Source of the DNA: Chaetorhynchus papuensis | Lineage: Eukaryota > Chordata > Aves > Passeriformes > Rhipiduridae | Assembly (NCBI GenBank): GCA_013396525.1 | Contig: VWYX01000825.1 | Location: forward strand, 248,001 to 312,000 | Direction: 5' to 3' | Length of the DNA stretch: 64,000 nt | Part shown: positions 35,801 to 46,655 of the stretch, one piece after another | Layout of the letters: each line of letters opens with the position of its first letter | Position numbering within the stretch: position 1 is the stretch's first letter | Position numbers and translations under genes: made by a program | The notes under the pieces: generated by a model | What the model was told of the DNA's origin: nothing | The model's database searches: none | The model's input: only the letters and a program-made list of their open reading frames with translations

Positions 35801-36850
35801 TCAGACCCTTCCAAAACATTTTTTTTTCATTCTCATCTATCTGAAATCCTTCTAGAAACAGTATTGACAGCAACTATGCTTCAGAGATAGCATTCTTGGC
35901 TAAAGTCAAAAGAAAAGAAAGACGTCCTTCCTCTCCACCAGATTACCCAGCTGGGTGAGTTCAACATCCCTGGGACAGCAGTGATCAAACATCAGAAGCA
36001 TTTGACTACAATATCAGCCCCCTAAAAGGGCTGTACCATGGGAATTAGTCTGTGTCTTGAACCATGAAAATTACAGGACACACATTTGTTAGCCTAGCTG
36101 ATGTCACTACCAATTCTACTCATGTTTGTGCAAGTCTCTTTCCCTCCCCGCCTTTAAAAAAGCACTCATTTGAAATCACATTTAAAATTAAATTATCACT
36201 ATAAAATGCAAAAACAAGTCAGCCTTGTTTAGTGGTGAAAAAAGAGTAGGAATCCATTTTCCAAGTCCAACTCAGCTGAAGATTTGCTGTGCATTCCTGA
36301 GAAGTCACTTCACCTCTCTGTACTGTAAGACACATTTAAAAAGTGCAGTGCAGCCATACATAGAGATATTTCAATGGAATGGGGTGCCAAAATCCATAAT
36401 ATTGCCATCTCAGGGGAGCAGTTTATTTTTGCAGATTGTCAAGCTAGGCTGGTACAGTTTTAGTGCTTCTGTCATCTCAATGTCATCACACTCATGTACA
36501 TGGGCCTGATTATATTTATAAAGTGAGAGCATTCACACTCACCTGTCCTAAAGGCTGGGCAAAATGCCCATCAAAAGGCAAAAATGTGTGTAGACATTAA
36601 GATGAAAGGCTTGTGCAGGAAAGACAAAGTTACTGATGGCAATATACTTCCTTTCCTGCTGGCCAAATATACAAAGAATGGTGGAAAGGTAAGCTAAAAA
36701 AACTAGGAAGACTCCTTCAAGGGAGCTACAAAATAAATATTTTTGAAAGCTTTCAAGGAACTTATGGACAACATTTGTGCTGACTAGAATATGGCTGGTA
36801 GTTCACCCTGAGCTTTAGATCAAGTGTGCTGCAATCGTTATACTGAATAT
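20831..36850. other. AT-rich non-coding sequence, no recognised gene
   Basis: This is a long stretch without recognisable exons. Small structures present are a C9-A-C6 run at 20873-20888, a TATAAAAG box at 22602-22609 (+), a 28-bp near-tandem duplication at 24068-24130, a paired AP-1 hairpin at 32623-32653, a perfect hairpin at 35570-35591 and a strong minus-strand splice-donor match at 36537-36545. Some of it may be the GRAP2 5' intron. No clear transposon was recognised. Confidence 0.5.
24068..24130 (+). repeat. 28-bp near-perfect direct repeat, period 35
   Basis: Two copies starting AAAACTTTCTTCT and ending CTGGTCTCTT differ at one base and are separated by seven bases. Confidence 0.9.
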
Positions 36851-36960
36851 ACATGAGGCACTTTGGGACATGGCTTAGCAGTGAACACGGCAGTGCTGGG
36901 TTAACGGTCAGACTCAATTCTAAGAGGCTTCTCCAACCTTAGTAATTCTATGATTCCATA
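36851..36960 (+). mobile_element. CR1 LINE 3' end fragment
   Basis: The stretch resembles the last about 110 bases of bird CR1: a GGACATGG block, GTGCTGGGTTAACGGTC, then CTTCTCCAACCTTA, and it ends in TTCTATGATTCCAT, the decayed ATTCTATG 3' microsatellite typical of CR1. Presence of the terminal repeat fixes the orientation as plus. It is 5'-truncated, as is usual for CR1. Confidence 0.85.
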
Positions 36961-37234
36961 TACCAATTTGAGGAACTGAAAAAAGACAGAACTGGTACAT
37001 TCTTCTTAGACCAAAACCACACTCTGGAGATGAGGAAGAAAGGTAGAAGAAATCAGGGCCTTATTATATTATAAAAACCTAAGCAAACAAAAATGAGCCC
37101 CAAAGACATAGGCATACCAAATGTTGGTAGCAGTATTTCCTTACTTGTCAAACATATGGCATTTTGTCAGCCACAGTGGGTAGGTTCTTCTAACTAATAC
37201 CAGAAACTGAATTTGCCAATAAGTGTATTTTATG

Positions 37235-37316
37235 GGGTGTGTGTGTATAAATAAATAAACAAACAAATAAATAAACAAATAAATAAACACACACACATAC
37301 ATACATACACATATAT
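37235..37316 (+). repeat. Compound microsatellite (GT)n/(TAAA)n/(CA)n/(CATA)n
   Basis: A short GT run passes into repeated TAAA and CAAA units and then into CA and CATA repeats. The GT and CA ends are complementary, so the tract could fold back. Confidence 0.95.
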
Positions 37317-37806
37317 CTTACAGCTTCACTGAAAGGAGAATTTCAAGTGAAAATACTGTTAAGGGAAGAAATACAGGGAAGAGAATGAAGATCGTTTTCA
37401 CTGTATCAGGCAATAAAAATAAACCAAAGAGACTGCCTACAGCAGTAGTTCCAGATCTGTGGCTTAATAGCAACCTCTCGCCTGCCAGACTTTCAGATAT
37501 TGCTTGTGGCTGAAGAGAGGTGCTGTCAAGCTGCAAGTTGATTGGGAAGGCAAAGTGTAACATTGTACAGAGGACAATACAACTGCACTGCCGGCCCTTG
37601 AATCAGCAAAACCAGAGGGCATTGGTGTATGGTTGCAAGAGTAAATGTAATCATGAGTAAAAAAAACAGAATTCTGTGTGACCAGGTAAAGGAAGACAAA
37701 GTCTGAAGAGGAAAGTAATGTCTCTTACTAGAGTAATGGCTATAACTTACAGAAACCAGACAAGCTTGCAGACCCTCTATACCTTATGCAAACTAAAGTA
37801 AGAAGG

Positions 37807-38893
37807 CATAAGAGATCAGGACAAACATAACTTGAGCAGCAGAGACCTGGTTTTCTGAAAGTTGCCTGTTTTGCCCAGGCAGATCCTTCAGTCTTAATAA
37901 TTTTAGGAGATGTGTGCAGAAGGGCATGGTAGAGATGAAAGCAATTCCAAAATCTAGTCAACAAAACTAAGCTAAATTTAGCTGTGCACATTTCACATTG
38001 CATATCCATCCATCTCCAGGTTACTCTACTTTCTTGAAAAAAACAGGAATGACAGTGCTATTCTGTGCTTAATCTCTTATCCCTGAGATTGTCAAATTCA
38101 AATGCAAGAATGAAATAGAAATAATGTCACTAAATAGGAAAGTAAAGGGAATTGCTTCATGGCAAGAGCAACAGCATTTATTCATTGAGCCGCTGCTAAG
38201 GAAACAGGTTTCCTCCCTATCTGTTCCACAACTCATTCTGCCATCACATCATAGCCAGAGGTTTTGTCCTATTCAGAAACCTCTGAAGCAGGGAGGTTCA
38301 GGAGCAGAGGCTAAAGCGTGAGCCTCTCTCTTCTCCAAAGTGGATGACTGGCACTGCTGGCTGCATCACCTACAGTCTTCCATGCCAAAACTCAACTGGT
38401 AGGCAACTCTTTCTCATCCCAAAGCCCAGTTCCTCCTGCCATGCCCATTTACTAAAAGCTCAATCATTATTAAACCTTTATTCACCAGACAATTATAAAT
38501 GTGACAGGCTCTCCTGCTGCTGCTGAAAAGAGTTTAGATTATTGTTTTTTCTAAGAAAATTTTGTACTGATAGGATGCTACTAAATCATGTCTTGGAGAC
38601 TAATTTTTGCTCCTTTTGCTCCTACAAGAAAAGTATTGTGAACTTTGTGCACACAAACACATGAAACACATGCAAGACCCTGGCATACAGCTCTATAGCA
38701 CTCCAGTCTAAAGATGTGTCTCATAACAATATTGCCTGTTATGCTTACAGTGCATCAAGAAGCCTTACAACAACATTAAAAAGCAACTGAAGAAAAATTA
38801 CACTCATGTCTGACCCCTTGAGAAACTGCCACATTTCACAGAAGACATAAGAGATCAGGACAAACAGCTTAGTTTAGCAGCAGAGCCCTGGTT
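37807..38893 (+). repeat. Pair of direct repeats, about 45 bp each, 1 kb apart
   Basis: Copies at 37807-37852 and 38846-38893 share an identical 21-base core (CATAAGAGATCAGG then ACAAACA), a variable middle, and then AGCAGCAGAG-CCTGGTT. The span given covers both copies and the unique DNA between them. They may be two members of an unrecognised interspersed repeat or a local duplication. Confidence 0.75.
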
Positions 38894-40400
38894 CTGACCA
38901 AAAGGAGGGTCAACAATGCCAAATCTCCAGGTGCCAGAAGCATTTTTCTTTCTAGGCATCTTGCACCTTTTGGTATGATCACAATGGGTGTCTCAGAGAC
39001 ACAACAGTCTGACTTCTGCTAGAACAACCTTAAATTTTCTGGGAAAACTGGTTATTTCTTTGCTTTGTGCTTGTGACTAATAAAAAAAAAAATCCCATTC
39101 ATTATTTTCTTTGCTCTGTTCCAATAAATACACTCCTCCTGAGCACAGTCCTGATCTCCCACTGACAAGGAGAATAAGCTGATGCACCTGCGGTGGAAAA
39201 GAAAACACACTGAATCTCAAGCCTTGCAGCTAAGACCTTACTTGTTTAACTCCATAGAAAATGAGATGCTAATTTAGCCAATGCATCTACCAATAAAACC
39301 TGACAGTAAAAGAAGCAAGCACCCAAGCAGATCTGTACCTTTGCGGCAGGTGGTTACACTCTGGTCTTTCAGGATCTGTGATGAGACAAAACAGTGGGGG
39401 AATGGCACGAGTCTCATAACAACCTGTCTTCAGCACAAATGCTTAGCAAGCGCCAGAGTCTGTGGAGACATGCGGGACACACAAGTCTTCAGCCCAGCAT
39501 CTCAGCCTCTCCCTCATGAAGCGCAGCCAATCAAGCTGGTAGGGTACAAACCACAAACCACGCAGGAACTCACAGTCACAGCAGCTTATTGAGCCGGGTA
39601 TGGGACTCAGCTTAGTGTGGTTTTACTCTCTTACTGCGAGGGAAACTGCTTGAGAGCAGTTTCTCTGAAGGATACAGCTGTGCTGGGGCACCTCATAGCA
39701 TGCTCAATGCACAGTTATTTAATCTATCAGTCTGGAAAGCACTGGCCCCTTCAAATATTAGTAGTGACCCCCAAGAGCAAGCCATCACAGGTGTCCTAAA
39801 ATACACCCTCTTCTCTGTTATGGGGGGACAGCAGTGGCCATAAGCCATCGGTACATGAATTTGTGGAGCACCTCTCCTGCCACACACCCCCTGTGATGTG
39901 ACAGAGTCCATGGGTGTATATACACAGAGCACCCCTAAGCTTGGATCTCCATAAGCAAATGCAGGTGACTGTAAGAACCATCTTGTGCCTGTGTAAGCAC
40001 AGGCCAAGAGGGAGTTGACATGAGAGAGAAACCAGGATTTCACCAGATTCTGCAGAAAGTGTGAACTAGGCGGCTGCCTTCAAGCTGTGAGAAAAAGACC
40101 TATAAAAATATGATTCTTACGAGAGCACAGAAAAGGCACATTTGCTTATTTAGCTGATGCATCAGTTTGGTTGCTAGCAGGAGTGTCCAGCGGTGGCCTG
40201 GACAAGCGTGGCTGTTGTCTGCTCAGAGTAGTAACAGTTTCTCTGGCCTGTCATTACCATCTTTCACGTGGCAAAATACTTATGGATGGAAAATAAAACT
40301 TTCTTCTCAGGTGAGAGCGGCTCTAGGTTAGGGCGCTAAACCGTCCCCTCACAGCCCTACAGATGATGGAAGGGTTCTCCCACCCCTCACAGCAGGGGCT

Positions 40401-40632
40401 GTAATGTGGGGGCGGGGCCTGATGAGTGATTGACAGCCCCTCTGGCTGCAGGTGCCCTACGGGGGAAGGGAGGCAGTATTCTGATTGGGCTAGGTGAGAA
40501 AGGGGCGGGGCATGTGCAGGTGACTGGCAGCAGTTTGACTGTCCCAGGGCAAAGGGGCGGGATAAGGACAGGGTGGCCTTGGTGGTGTGAGTGCCCCTTC
40601 ACCTACTCCATAGCAAAGTAACGCCAATCATT
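40401..40632. promoter_or_regulatory. GC-box and CCAAT cluster, possible promoter
   Basis: Three Sp1-type GC boxes (40407-40419, 40500-40510, 40552-40561) lie within 160 bases, with an inverted CCAAT box (GATTGG, 40483-40488) between them and a CCAAT at 40624-40628. The stretch is clearly more GC-rich than its surroundings. It lies about 27 kb upstream of the GRAP2 start codon, a plausible place for a leader exon and promoter, but donor sites nearby are found on both strands and no TATA box is evident. Direction and target gene are inference. Confidence 0.35.
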
Positions 40633-43600
40633 AATTACACAGGCACAAGAGTTACCCCTGCCCTACACTCATCCTGCCCCTGCTGGGCCTTGGCCTCTGA
40701 ATGGCAGTTTCCCTCCCATCTTTTCTTTTCTTCCCTCTAAGCTCCAGTCCGTCCTCCCGAAGGCAGCCTGAGGGCTGCCAGGGGTCAGCGGGGCCCCAGA
40801 TGGAGAAGGACCATCGATGGTTGGAAAAATGATTGCTACTGAAGAGCAGAAATCCGCCTTAGGAAACACCAGCCCCTGCCCTGGCCCTGCCTGGTGCGGT
40901 GCCTGCAGTTGTTAACATGAGGCATTTCAGAGGAAATAAAATGGAGTTGACATCAAGTGAAATTTCCCCCTGCAGCCACCAGTCTAGGACCTCCTAAAAT
41001 CGTAGCCTAAAAACATCATCTAAATTCTGCTGGGTAGCTGGAAGCTGTGAAAGGGCCATTTGCTGCAGCTGAAGTAGATTCACAAATGACTGAGTTCCTG
41101 AGCCAGTGAGATCCACATGCTCTGAGTTCTCGAAGCCACTTTTCTTTGTAAAATTTCCTTGGATATGGTTCAGAGCCTGGCCAAATGGCGTATGCTTTTT
41201 CCAGCCTGTTGCTCAAAAGCAGCACAAAAAAAATTACCTTAACTCCTAATTACTGTTGACTTTGTAGAACAAGCAGCCAGGTTGCTGAGGTTCCATCTGT
41301 GTTCTTCAAAAGAGCACAGGTGTTACGAACTGAAATGGGCAAAATTTTATTGGTAATATTGAACTATCTAGTACTGAAAAAAGTATTCTTAATTATCTTC
41401 AAAATGTTCAAAAAGTTACAGAGACCAATTAAGGTTTTATAATTGCTATTAAATTACTTTTTTGCCATTTTTAATAGTTTAAGTACTTCCAATATGAAAT
41501 GTTCTGATTTTCCAGCTAAAACCAGTTCTCTCTCTCACAATTTACTTTGATTTGAATAAAAAGGTAAAAACACATTAAACAATAAAAAATGCTTTTGGGC
41601 AAAGTACAACTTTCCATTTGGCTTAAGATCAAATACTCTTAGCTATTCAGCCAAAAATTTTTTTTGTTTTGCATTAGAGATGTCAATCTTGCCAGCAAAC
41701 TAAAAATCAGTTATATATGCACCATTATAGCATTGTAGCTCACATGGAGCTGTCTCAAGAACAGAGACACAGAATGCAACAATCAAATGCTGATGTCTTG
41801 TCAACTAAGACCCATACAGTGTTCAGCTTCATTTACGTGGCATGATTTGTCTGACATTAACTGACAGACAAAAGCAAAAGACTGGAAATTAATGTATGGC
41901 TATATCCAGGCTTCAAGCTTTTAGTCTTAATGGCTCAATTGGAATATTACTTAAATGCAGACATCTACCAAATTTTATATGTCAGGGTGATATTTTTTGT
42001 TTGTTTGTTTGGGGGTTTTTTTGTTGCTTTTTTTTTAATTAGAGGAAGATCTTTTATGCTAATAACTTCTTTTAGTTATGATTCAACTATTTTAATATAT
42101 TGCCACCAAAATACTGATATTGTAATGCTATGTCAGTTAGTACCTTCTTTTTACACCTCTGAAATATTCCTGAGATCCTGAAGTGAGGAGGAGGGGTGTG
42201 CTGGCATTGTGCATGTTGTTCCTTTTGTATGTGTAAAGACCTTCAAGCTGTCACTCTTGAAGTTTTCATCATTTACTAAAAACAAAGAAACAGAAGGAAG
42301 TGTAGCATATACATCAAAATCCTAGACCTATGAAAATCAAACCATCTGTGGACCCAGCTAAGGAAAACATGGGTACCGAGGTTTTTGTAAAGCGAGACTT
42401 GATTGCAGCAGGATTAGCTAATCAATGTATCCTGCCATATAACCAGTGTCACAGTGCAACTCTGTCAGAGAGGGAGAGAAACATACGAAGGGAAAAGAGG
42501 AATCTCATGATTGAAGTTTTTTAGTAGCTTCATTGAAACACATGATAAAATCAGATTCTCTCAGCAGGAGCTAGACAGACATCCATTTGAAGTGCAAACA
42601 ACAAAAAGACACAGGGAGTTGTAAACCATGCAGCACCTTCCTCATAAACATCCCACTTTCTCTCTGTTCCAAGTGTTTGCAACTGTCTCTCCCTGCGAAA
42701 TCTTAATTAAACCAGTATATTTCCTATTTAAGTAATTTGGAAATGTGTGCAGTTTGATAAAAAGGTTAATTAGCTCTTTTCTTTAGAAAACTGAAAAGGT
42801 ACCATTTTGATCTTTTGCTTGAAATTCATGCCAATTCTTGCATTAAAAATACCCCTCAATCTCGACTGTAGTGGGTAGCACACAGGAGAAATGTTCATAA
42901 GGGGGCTGTGGTAAGGGGGCTCAGATAGAAAGCAAAATCTATGGTGAGTTTTAATATTTTTACTATTTGTTTTTATGAAGTACATTACAGACTGTCTCCC
43001 TTCTTGAGGCTGGTTGGTTGTCAGGGCTTGAAATCAAATTGATACATGATGAAAATGGACCTTCTCTGGTGACTCAGCTGGGAATTGCACAGAAATCTAC
43101 CCAGCCTTATGCTAACCAATAAAAGGAAGGGATAGAAACAGGAACATTTCATAAAGCTGTGAAATAACAATTCGCAAGCATAATTTAAATAATTTGGAGG
43201 CTGCACTCCCTTTTTATGCTACTTCTGCATTGACCAAAATGCACATCCTATGGAGTATACGAGCTGGGAAAGCTGATGGATCCCAGCCAGTTGGTGTAGA
43301 GAAATTGGTGTTACCATTTAGCAGAGCAATTCAGTGGCAAATGGCAGCTCTTGTTTTAATTCCTCCACCTCTCTGCTCTTTTTTAGAGCCCTTCAACAAT
43401 CCTGTAAATAGAAGGGTTGCACTGGACTGACATGAGACATTTCCTTCCCTTCTCCTTAGTTGCAGATATTGTTCTTTTTCTGTAATGTAACTTTCACTGA
43501 CTCTGACATTTGCATTTCGGTCTTGTTATAGGTGTGATCAAAATGCTAACTACATTAGCACCATAAGCCAACTGAAGCAGTGGTTTAACAGCTGAAGGTG

Positions 43601-44049
43601 TTAGGCTGTGTTTAAACAAACTTACTGGACAATAAAATTACCCATTCCTTCTTTTACTGACTGGTGCCCTCCGTGCTTTCAGTTGACTTTTCATAGTGAA
43701 ACACCTGAATATTGTGTTTTTAACCTGTAAATGTCAAAGCACTTAATTATTATGACATACATTATTGAGTAGAAGCAAACCACTTCCTTCTACTTTGGTA
43801 TCAAACCAAAAGGAGAGGCTAGACATATTCTCTCTGCTTTCTCCTTGGGTCTGTCATAGTTGCTATATTTTTGGTTAAGGACAGTTGAATGGGACCAAAA
43901 GGTTATTGCAGAAAGCAATATCCAGTTCCCCTGTTCATTAATTTTGCTACCATGGAATCCTGATCTTTCTTACACAGATGAGAAATGGAGGATGAAATTA
44001 TTTCTGCCTCTGCTTCTTTTTCCAGAATTTAAAGTAAATGGTATCACAG
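40633..44049. other. Non-coding sequence, no recognised gene
   Basis: Apart from moderate GC content up to about 40900, and TTTG- and T-rich tracts near 41995-42040, nothing recognisable was seen. Short open frames have no domain content. Confidence 0.5.
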
Positions 44050-45350
44050 AACTGTGGATATTGTGAGCATTCCTGCCAGCTCCCTTAGTATCCTTGAGCG
44101 AATCCCATCCAGCCCCACAGACCTGTGTATGTCTAAGTGGAGTAGCAGGTCACTGATCATTTCCCTTTGGGTTATGGGGTCTTCATTCTGTTCTCTGTCC
44201 CTGTCTTCCAGCTCAGGGGTATGGGTACCCCCAGGACAACTGGTCTTACTATTAAAGGATGAGGGCAAGAAGGCATCAAGTACCTCAGCCTTTTCCTCAT
44301 CCTTTGTCTCTCTGTTTCCCTCTACATGCAACAAAGGATGGAGATTCTCCATGGCCCTTCTTTTGTTGCTGATGTATTTATAACTATTTTTATTGTCTTT
44401 CGTGGCAACGGTCAGATTAAGTTCTAGTTGGTCTTTGGCCCTTCTAATTTTCTCTCTGCATAGCCTCACAACGTTCCTGTAATCCTCCTGAGCTGACTGC
44501 CCCTTCTTCCAAGGATTATAAACTCTTCCCTTTTTTCCTGAGTTCCAGTCAAAGCTCTCTGTTCAGCCTGACCAATCTTTCCTCCTTGTTGGCTCATCTT
44601 TCAGTACATGGGGATTGCCTGCTCCTGCACCTCCAAGGTTTCCTTCCTGAAGAATGTCCAGCCTTCCTGGACTCCTTCCTTCAGACCTGCCTCCCAAGGG
44701 ACTTGGAACACTTGTATAATTTCATGATTGCTGTGCCCAAGACAGCTTCCAGCCATCACATCACCCACCAGTCCTTCTCTGTTCACAAACCACAGGTCCA
44801 GAGGATGCCTTCCCTAGTTGTCTCCCTCACCAGCTGTGTCAGGAGTTATCTTCCACACACTGCAAGAGCCTCCTGGACTGTTTCCTCTCTGCTGTGTTGT
44901 ACTTCCAGCAGACACCTGGTAAGTTGAAGTCCCCCACAAGAAAAAGGCCCAGCGATTGTGAGACTTCTCCCATCTGCCTATAGAGTGATTTGTCTGCTTC
45001 TTCACCCTGCTTGGGTGGTCTGTAACAGACTCCCACCTTGTTGGCTTTCCCCCACTTCCCACCTGTAACCACTCAACCCTATCGTCATCATCGTTAACCT
45101 CTAGACAGTCAAAACACTCCCTAACACACAGGGCTCCCCCACTGCTTCTCCTTCCTCACCTGTCCCTCCTGAGGAGTTTACAGCCATCATTGCAGCATTC
45201 CAGTTGTGTGAGTCATCCCACCATATTTCTATGATGGCAACTATGTCACAGTCTTTCACTTACTCAATGGCTCTCAGCTCCTGCTCCCCATATTGCATGC
45301 ACTGGTGTAGATGCACTTCGGCAGGGCTATTGATCCTGCCACCTTTTTTG
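44050..45350 (-). mobile_element. CR1 LINE fragment, endonuclease to start of reverse transcriptase
   Basis: Reading the minus strand from 45350 down, broken frames give a CR1 ORF2 start with CDIVAIMEIWWDDSHNW near 45260-45210. This is the apurinic-type endonuclease N-terminus. It is followed by VGVCYRPPKQGEEAD (about 45030-44985) and VGDFNLPGVCW (about 44940-44905), the endonuclease catalytic GDFN block. The connecting region ends in the RT start with SVGLDGIRSRILRELAG near 44110-44070. Stops and frame shifts show it is dead. The palm with the catalytic aspartates and the 3' UTR are missing, so this piece lacks its 3' end, which is unusual for CR1 and suggests a later deletion. Confidence 0.92.
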
Positions 45351-46542
45351 GGAGAGAAGACCTCATTCCTAATTTGAGTTGTTACATTTGCAGAAATATG
45401 TTGAGTTTTGTGATTTGGAGAATAAAATAAGCACCATGAGAAGTGTCTAGCATCACTTACTGACTCTAACTGCAAAATAACTAGAAAAAGTGAAAAAAAC
45501 TTCATAAAGAAATAACTAAAAAAAAGGTAAAAGTGAGAAAAGCAGCCTCTAACAATTCTTGGGGCCTCCCAAGTTCATTAATCTGAGAGATCACTGAACT
45601 AACAGGCAGTGCAGTTTCTACTTCTGGATTATGGACATGGTTATGCCACTGGATGAATGGCTGCAGAAAGACCTGGAGGTTTGTGTTCAAGTGCCTCCCA
45701 TGGTTGGACTATTTTATAAATAATGCATCAGAGAAGTCAGACACCATTATAAACAGGGCTTCTTCAACACTGAGACATTGCAAAATTTTCAGTATACGGA
45801 TAACACTGAAAGGAATCAAGGATCACTTGAGAAGGCCTGTCAATTAAAATTAGTAAGTTTGGAGTTGCTTATTTAAACTAATTTCTCAAGGAAAAATTAG
45901 CAAGTAATTACAGCTGCACGTTAGAAGAAGCGGAAGAAAAAACAAGTTTTCCATGTTATTTTCAGAAAAAAGTACTTAAAAATATCAACACCCTTAAAAG
46001 TAAGAACTTAGGAAAAATGGCATCACTGCTGGTTTTAGGCTTACATATGAGTGGAAATATTTTTGCATATAAAGACAGATGAGCTGCAATGCTGAAAATT
46101 GTAAAGAAATTAGCATCCATTTGGCGTTTCTGAAAATTAGTGGCTTGAAAGTAAGCAAGACAAATTAATATTTTCTGACTCCAGAGCACATATTAAAATA
46201 GATTGGTCTTTATATTACTCTCCCATAGCTGTATTTTCCTAGATTAATGAAGGGAATTGGACCAAAGGCAGTTAGAAGGAATTTTTGTATACAAATTCCT
46301 AGTTACACAAGTACTGATAGAATAGGATAATTAATGTGGCTGCTCAGTACAATGAGAGCCCAGTTAACTCAAGTTACTAAGCAGCAGCCCCAGTGTCTGT
46401 CAGCTGGGCAGCAAATGCTGAAGCAGTTTCAGCCAGCAAGTTTGCTCATTCTGGAGTTGTGACAGATGCCACAGGTAGAAACGAGTGTGTTTTGAAGCAA
46501 ATGTGATTTTGCCAAGAAGTCCTACTGAAGATGCCATAATGC
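45351..46542. other. Non-coding sequence between CR1 fragments
   Basis: AT-rich. No exon, RNA gene or repeat was recognised. Confidence 0.5.
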
Positions 46543-46655
46543 AGATAAGAGCACTACAGCAGTGTACAGAGTCAGGCAAAAGGCCCACCTGGCCCAGTGT
46601 CCTCTAGCTGGGAGTGCCAATATGATCTGTTTACAGAAAATGAGCAGGAAGAAAG
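46543..46655 (-). mobile_element. Old CR1 3' end fragment
   Basis: GATAAGAGC, then GAGTCAGGCAAAAGGCCCAC and CTGGCCCAGTGTCCTCTAG resemble the reverse complement of the 3' end of older amniote CR1 elements (the AGTCAGACCAAAGGTCCATC block as remembered). It is diverged and its ends are approximate. Confidence 0.7.

Larger units (their letters stand above)
36961..40400. other. Non-coding sequence with a microsatellite and a duplicated 45-bp segment
   Basis: A compound TAAA/CAAA/CA microsatellite lies at about 37235-37316. A segment of about 45 bp occurs twice in the same orientation (37807-37852 and 38846-38893). A plus-strand donor-like CAG|GTGAGA lies at 40308-40315. No exon was recognised. 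Confidence 0.5.

Noticed and set aside
39281..40043. Open frames of 103 and 116 codons near the GC-rich region, considered as a first exon of another gene
   Set aside because: No recognised domain, and the start and splice context are not convincing.
44054..44927. Plus-strand open frames of 109 and 113 codons
   Set aside because: They are antisense shadows of the minus-strand CR1 endonuclease/RT remnant.
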